From positions 199,967 through 263,966 of the forward strand of contig NZ_LMJL01000010.1 in NCBI RefSeq assembly GCF_001429295.1: DNA of 64,000 nt, given 5' to 3'. The notes under the pieces are model-generated. The model saw only the letters and a program-made list of their open reading frames with translations, made no database searches and was not told where the DNA came from. The position numbers and the translations under genes were made by a program. The DNA is from Flavobacterium sp. Root935. GTDB taxonomy: Bacteria > Bacteroidota > Bacteroidia > Flavobacteriales > Flavobacteriaceae. This document shows positions 61,455 through 64,000 of the stretch, one piece after another (within the stretch, counting starts at the first letter, position 1; each line of letters opens with the position of its first letter).

Positions 61455-62178
61455 TTTCGAGAATTGTTAGATATTTTCTTGCTAGATCTGTGATTAAAAA
61501 CATACTCATTGTTTTGTTTTTAGTATTCAAAGATACAGCAAATTCAGCATCTTCCACACAAAATAATTGAAATCCTTTTATATAATCCACAGGTATTTTC
61601 AATCTTTCGGTATAATAATTCTCGTCAAAAAGGTATTCTAATTTTCTAAAAAGGGCTTCTTTTTTCTCAACATTGACCTCTTTTTTCAACATTGCAGTCC
61701 GGCCAGAAATCGCATTTAAAAGCTTATCAACCGAAGTCGAAGTTGCAGTATAAACTTTTCGTTCAGCAGGCGTATATTTTTTCTGTCCGTACGGAATAAT
61801 ACCTAAATTTTCGGCAGTAATATTGGCATTTTCATTTACAACAACCTCTCTCAGCTCCACCTCTTTTGCGGTCATTTTAACAACCAGTAAATTAGACGCC
61901 AAATCCTCTGTTGTAATCCTGCGCTTAAGCGGATCTAAATTCACAGCAGAAAAGACCAAAACATCTCCTTCTCTTACTGCAATCGAAAAATTACCATCAG
62001 AATCTGAAATTGTTGCAACCTGAGTTGTATTGTTAATAATATTTACTCCCTCAATCGGTGTTGATTGTTCCATTATTTTACCTAACAACTCTTTAGAATT
62101 GTTTTTTTGCCCAAAACCAATCTGAACAAAAATCAAAAGCATTATAACAGTTATTTTTTCACTTATTTTCACTCGCAA
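61444..62178 (-). CDS. Exported carboxypeptidase-regulatory-like protein
   Basis: 244 residues from TTG at 62178, or 242 from GTG at 62172. The start is uncertain. Signal peptide ending near FGQK, then the beta-sandwich part (LLGKIMEQSTPIEGVNIINNTTQVATISDSDGNFSIAVREGDVLVFSAVNL) with EVVVNENANITAENLGIIPYGQKKYTPAERKVYTATS. The C-terminal part (GRTAMLKKEVNVEKKEALFRKLEYLFDENYYTERLKIP) is shared with the gene upstream. Overlaps it by 20 bases. Confidence 0.8.
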   Translation of the reverse strand: MRVKISEKITVIMLLIFVQIGFGQKNNSKELLGKIMEQSTPIEGVNIINNTTQVATISDSDGNFSIAVREGDVLVFSAVNLDPLKRRITTEDLASNLLVVKMTAKEVELREVVVNENANITAENLGIIPYGQKKYTPAERKVYTATSTSVDKLLNAISGRTAMLKKEVNVEKKEALFRKLEYLFDENYYTERLKIPVDYIKGFQLFCVEDAEFAVSLNTKNKTMSMFLITDLARKYLTILENEK

Positions 62179-62929
62179 TTATTTCTTTATACTTTGCCGC
62201 TAATTCCCCTAAAAGAAATTCGGTAGAAGTTTTGTTTTTAGAATTCAAAATGACGGTAAATTTTTCATTTTCCACAGCATAATATTCAAAACCTTTTACA
62301 TATTCTGCCGGAATTTTTAAGCGGTCAATAAAATGATCCAAACTAAACATATTCTCCAGAAGTTTCATAAAAAATTCTTTTTTCTCTACTGCCACTTCTT
62401 TTTTAAGCATTGCCGTTCTTCCCGAGAAGAAATTTAACAGCGGATCTGCAGAAATAGATCCGCCAGCCATTGTTCCAGCATTTGCTGTAGCATTCAAAGC
62501 GGTTGCTGTTTTTAGTTTTCGCTCGGCTGCTGTATATTTTTTTTGGCCTTCAGGAATTATTCCTAAACTTTCTGCATTAATATTATCATATCGTTTTATC
62601 ACAACTTCTTGCAGCTGATACATTACCATAGTAAGCTTAACCGCAAAATTAAGATTGGTAAAATCCTCAGGTTTTAGCATAATTCTTTTTTCTTTAAAAC
62701 TTATAGAAGAAAATACTAATACATCATCGGCTTTTGCCAAAATCGAAAACGATCCAGACGCATCTGTTGTTACTGTTTCTTCTGTCTGAGCATTAATCAC
62801 ATGAACGCCTTCTAAATCTGAGGTATTAGAGGCTATTTTACCATTTAAAACAGAACGATCTTGGACTTGAGACAAGCACGCCTGCCCTACCATCACAACA
62901 ATTAAAAAACAAGTAATTTTCTGAAACAA
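62159..62929 (-). CDS. Exported carboxypeptidase-regulatory-like protein
   Basis: 256 residues. The start at 62929 is TTG, opening MFQKITCFLIVVMVGQACLSQ as a signal peptide. Beta-sandwich part (LNGKIASNTSDLEGVHVINAQTEETVTTDASGSFSILAKADDVLVFSSISFKEKRI) and the shared middle INAESLGIIPEGQKKYTAAERKLKTAT and tail GRTAMLKKEVAVEKKEFFMKLLENMF. First of a four-gene overlapping set leading to the M1 peptidase. Roles are unknown. The fold is common in cell-surface and TonB-related proteins. Confidence 0.8.
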   Translation of the reverse strand: MFQKITCFLIVVMVGQACLSQVQDRSVLNGKIASNTSDLEGVHVINAQTEETVTTDASGSFSILAKADDVLVFSSISFKEKRIMLKPEDFTNLNFAVKLTMVMYQLQEVVIKRYDNINAESLGIIPEGQKKYTAAERKLKTATALNATANAGTMAGGSISADPLLNFFSGRTAMLKKEVAVEKKEFFMKLLENMFSLDHFIDRLKIPAEYVKGFEYYAVENEKFTVILNSKNKTSTEFLLGELAAKYKEIIASENK

Positions 62930-63091
62930 AATGAAATAAATTAAAAATATTCTTAAAAGGTAAAAATATCTTAATATCCTCCAAATTTAGTATTAACGAC
63001 TTGGTAAATATATGTTAATTAAAACCATAAAAATTTATGCTAAAAGAGAGTTTTTAATACCTTTAGCAACAAAATTTGAGTTAAAAAAATT

Positions 63092-63799
63092 ATGAAAAGC
63101 ATTATTATTGCCAGCACATCTACTCTACACGGAAGCAAATACTTAGAATATCTTTTACCTGCTTTAAAAGAGCATTTTAAAGACTGCAAAACAATTTTAT
63201 TTATTCCTTACGCACGACCTGGTGGCATTACGCATGAAGAATACACGCAAAAAGCTGCCGAAGCATTTGCATCAATTAATATTGAGGTTAAAGGGATTCA
63301 TGAATTTGAAAATCCGCAAGATGCTGTAAAAAATGCAGAAGGAATATTTACTGGCGGAGGGAATACTTTTTTACTAGTTACTCAGTTGTACAAAAACAAT
63401 ATCATGCAGTTACTCTCTGAAACTGTAAAAAACGGAACTCCATATTTAGGCTCAAGCGCCGGAAGTAACATTTGCGGTTTATCAATGCAGACTACAAACG
63501 ATATGCCTATTATTTACCCGCCAAGTTTCCAGACTTTAGGATTAGTTCCTTTCAATTTAAATCCGCATTATTTAGATGCCGATTTACAATCTAAACACAT
63601 GGGAGAAACTCGCGAAACAAGAATTAAAGAATTTCATGCGTTCAATTCGATTCCGGTTTTAGGATTAAGAGAGGGAAGCTGGCTGGAAGTTAAGGGAGAA
63701 AAAATTACCCTAAAAGGCGATTTGAAAGCGAGACTTTTCAAGAAAAACGAAACACCACAGGAATTAGAAACCGAAAGTGATTTGAGCAACTTAAAATAA
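63092..63799 (+). CDS. pepE: Dipeptidase E (peptidase S51)
   Basis: Cytoplasmic serine peptidase that cleaves N-terminal Asp-X dipeptides. 235 residues. Nucleophile Ser in YLGSSAGSNICG (about residues 118-129), GIFTGGGNTFLLV before it, and LNPHYLDADLQSKHMGETRETRIKEFH after. A near-consensus -7 box TACCTTTA lies at about 63058-63065. Single gene. Confidence 0.93.
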   Translation: MKSIIIASTSTLHGSKYLEYLLPALKEHFKDCKTILFIPYARPGGITHEEYTQKAAEAFASINIEVKGIHEFENPQDAVKNAEGIFTGGGNTFLLVTQLYKNNIMQLLSETVKNGTPYLGSSAGSNICGLSMQTTNDMPIIYPPSFQTLGLVPFNLNPHYLDADLQSKHMGETRETRIKEFHAFNSIPVLGLREGSWLEVKGEKITLKGDLKARLFKKNETPQELETESDLSNLK

Positions 63800-63800
63800 A

Positions 63801-63875
63801 ATTCCAATATTTAAATTTCAAATTCCAAATATTTAGCATTTGTCTCTTTTTAAACTTGGAATTTGGAATTTAAAA
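63801..63875. repeat. Word-repeat hairpin after pepE
   Basis: AATTTCAAATTCCAAAT on the left and TTGGAATTTGGAATTT on the right. Bases 63820-63828 are inverted at 63856-63864, with further copies. Same AAATTCCAA word family as 33442-33532 and 40565. No T-run at the end. Confidence 0.7.
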
Positions 63876-63905
63876 CATTGTAATTTGCGTAATTGCATAA
63901 AAACA

Positions 63906-63938
63906 AAAAAGCCTCAAACAATGTTTGAGGCTTTTCAA
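63906..63938 (-). terminator. Terminator downstream of tRNA-Gly
   Basis: Stem GCCTCAAACA / TGTTTGAGGC with T-rich sequence on the minus strand (AAAACAAAAAA on +). It directly follows the 3' end of the minus-strand tRNA. Confidence 0.8.
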
Positions 63939-63939
63939 G

Positions 63940-64000
<61 letters not shown>

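Overview
The window is an AT-rich chromosomal stretch from a member of the Bacteroidota, almost certainly Flavobacterium or a close relative. The evidence is the gliding genes gldB and gldC, an RpoN-type activator next to lptE and secG, a complete flavobacterial-style division and cell-wall cluster, DUF6268, DUF6702 and carboxypeptidase-regulatory-like proteins, and promoters of the Bacteroidota type (-7 box TAnnTTTG). Shine-Dalgarno sequences are largely absent. I see no prophage, insertion sequence, CRISPR array or defence island. Gene order looks like stable core genome.

Layout. 1-4.6 kb (+): the end of miaB, a sigma-54 activator, lptE, a protein built on a 30-residue repeat, and secG. 4.6-7.2 kb (+): groES and groEL, separated by a four-helix-bundle gene. 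7.4-17.2 kb: an ecto-phosphodiesterase, an AraC regulator with a short-chain dehydrogenase, a SulP transporter, a DUF6268 outer-membrane protein, a LytS/LytTR two-component pair and small proteins. 17.6-21.3 kb (+): DUF3754, DUF2199 and Mpo1-like proteins and small membrane proteins. 21.3-22 kb: tRNA-Arg and yqeY. 22.1-38.7 kb (-): the division and cell-wall (dcw) operon in transcription order mraZ, rsmH, ftsL, ftsI, murE, mraY, a second four-helix-bundle gene, murD, ftsW, murG, murC, ftsQ, ftsA, ftsZ. Here murF and ddl are absent. 39-44.4 kb: an alpha/beta hydrolase, engB, gldC, gldB, nadE and a NarL-type regulator. 44.5-49.1 kb (-): dnaG, then a locus of ECF sigma factor, membrane protein and outer-membrane protein. 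49.4-57.9 kb: lipoproteins, a polyprenyl synthase, rlmN, a LEA-like lipoprotein, an O-methyltransferase, a PhyH-type dioxygenase, PAP2 and tatA. 57.9-62.9 kb (-): an M1 peptidase downstream of four overlapping genes. 63-64 kb: pepE and a truncated tRNA-Gly.

The most unusual structure is not an ordinary gene. Many intergenic gaps hold inverted repeats made of one short word repeated with small changes, a different word at nearly every site. Two of these gaps, groES-groEL and mraY-murD, carry a four-helix-bundle (S23 / 23S intervening-sequence family) gene between the inverted arms. In the second the arms match at 27 of 28 bases. Several arms run into the stop codons of neighbouring genes. These loci look like one class of element, with and without a gene inside.

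Other points worth attention are phased MraZ boxes upstream of mraZ, several promoters whose -7 box lies only 4-8 bases before the start codon (predicted leaderless or nearly leaderless mRNAs), a good sigma-54 promoter in front of a LEA-like lipoprotein, and a primase that has lost its zinc ligands.
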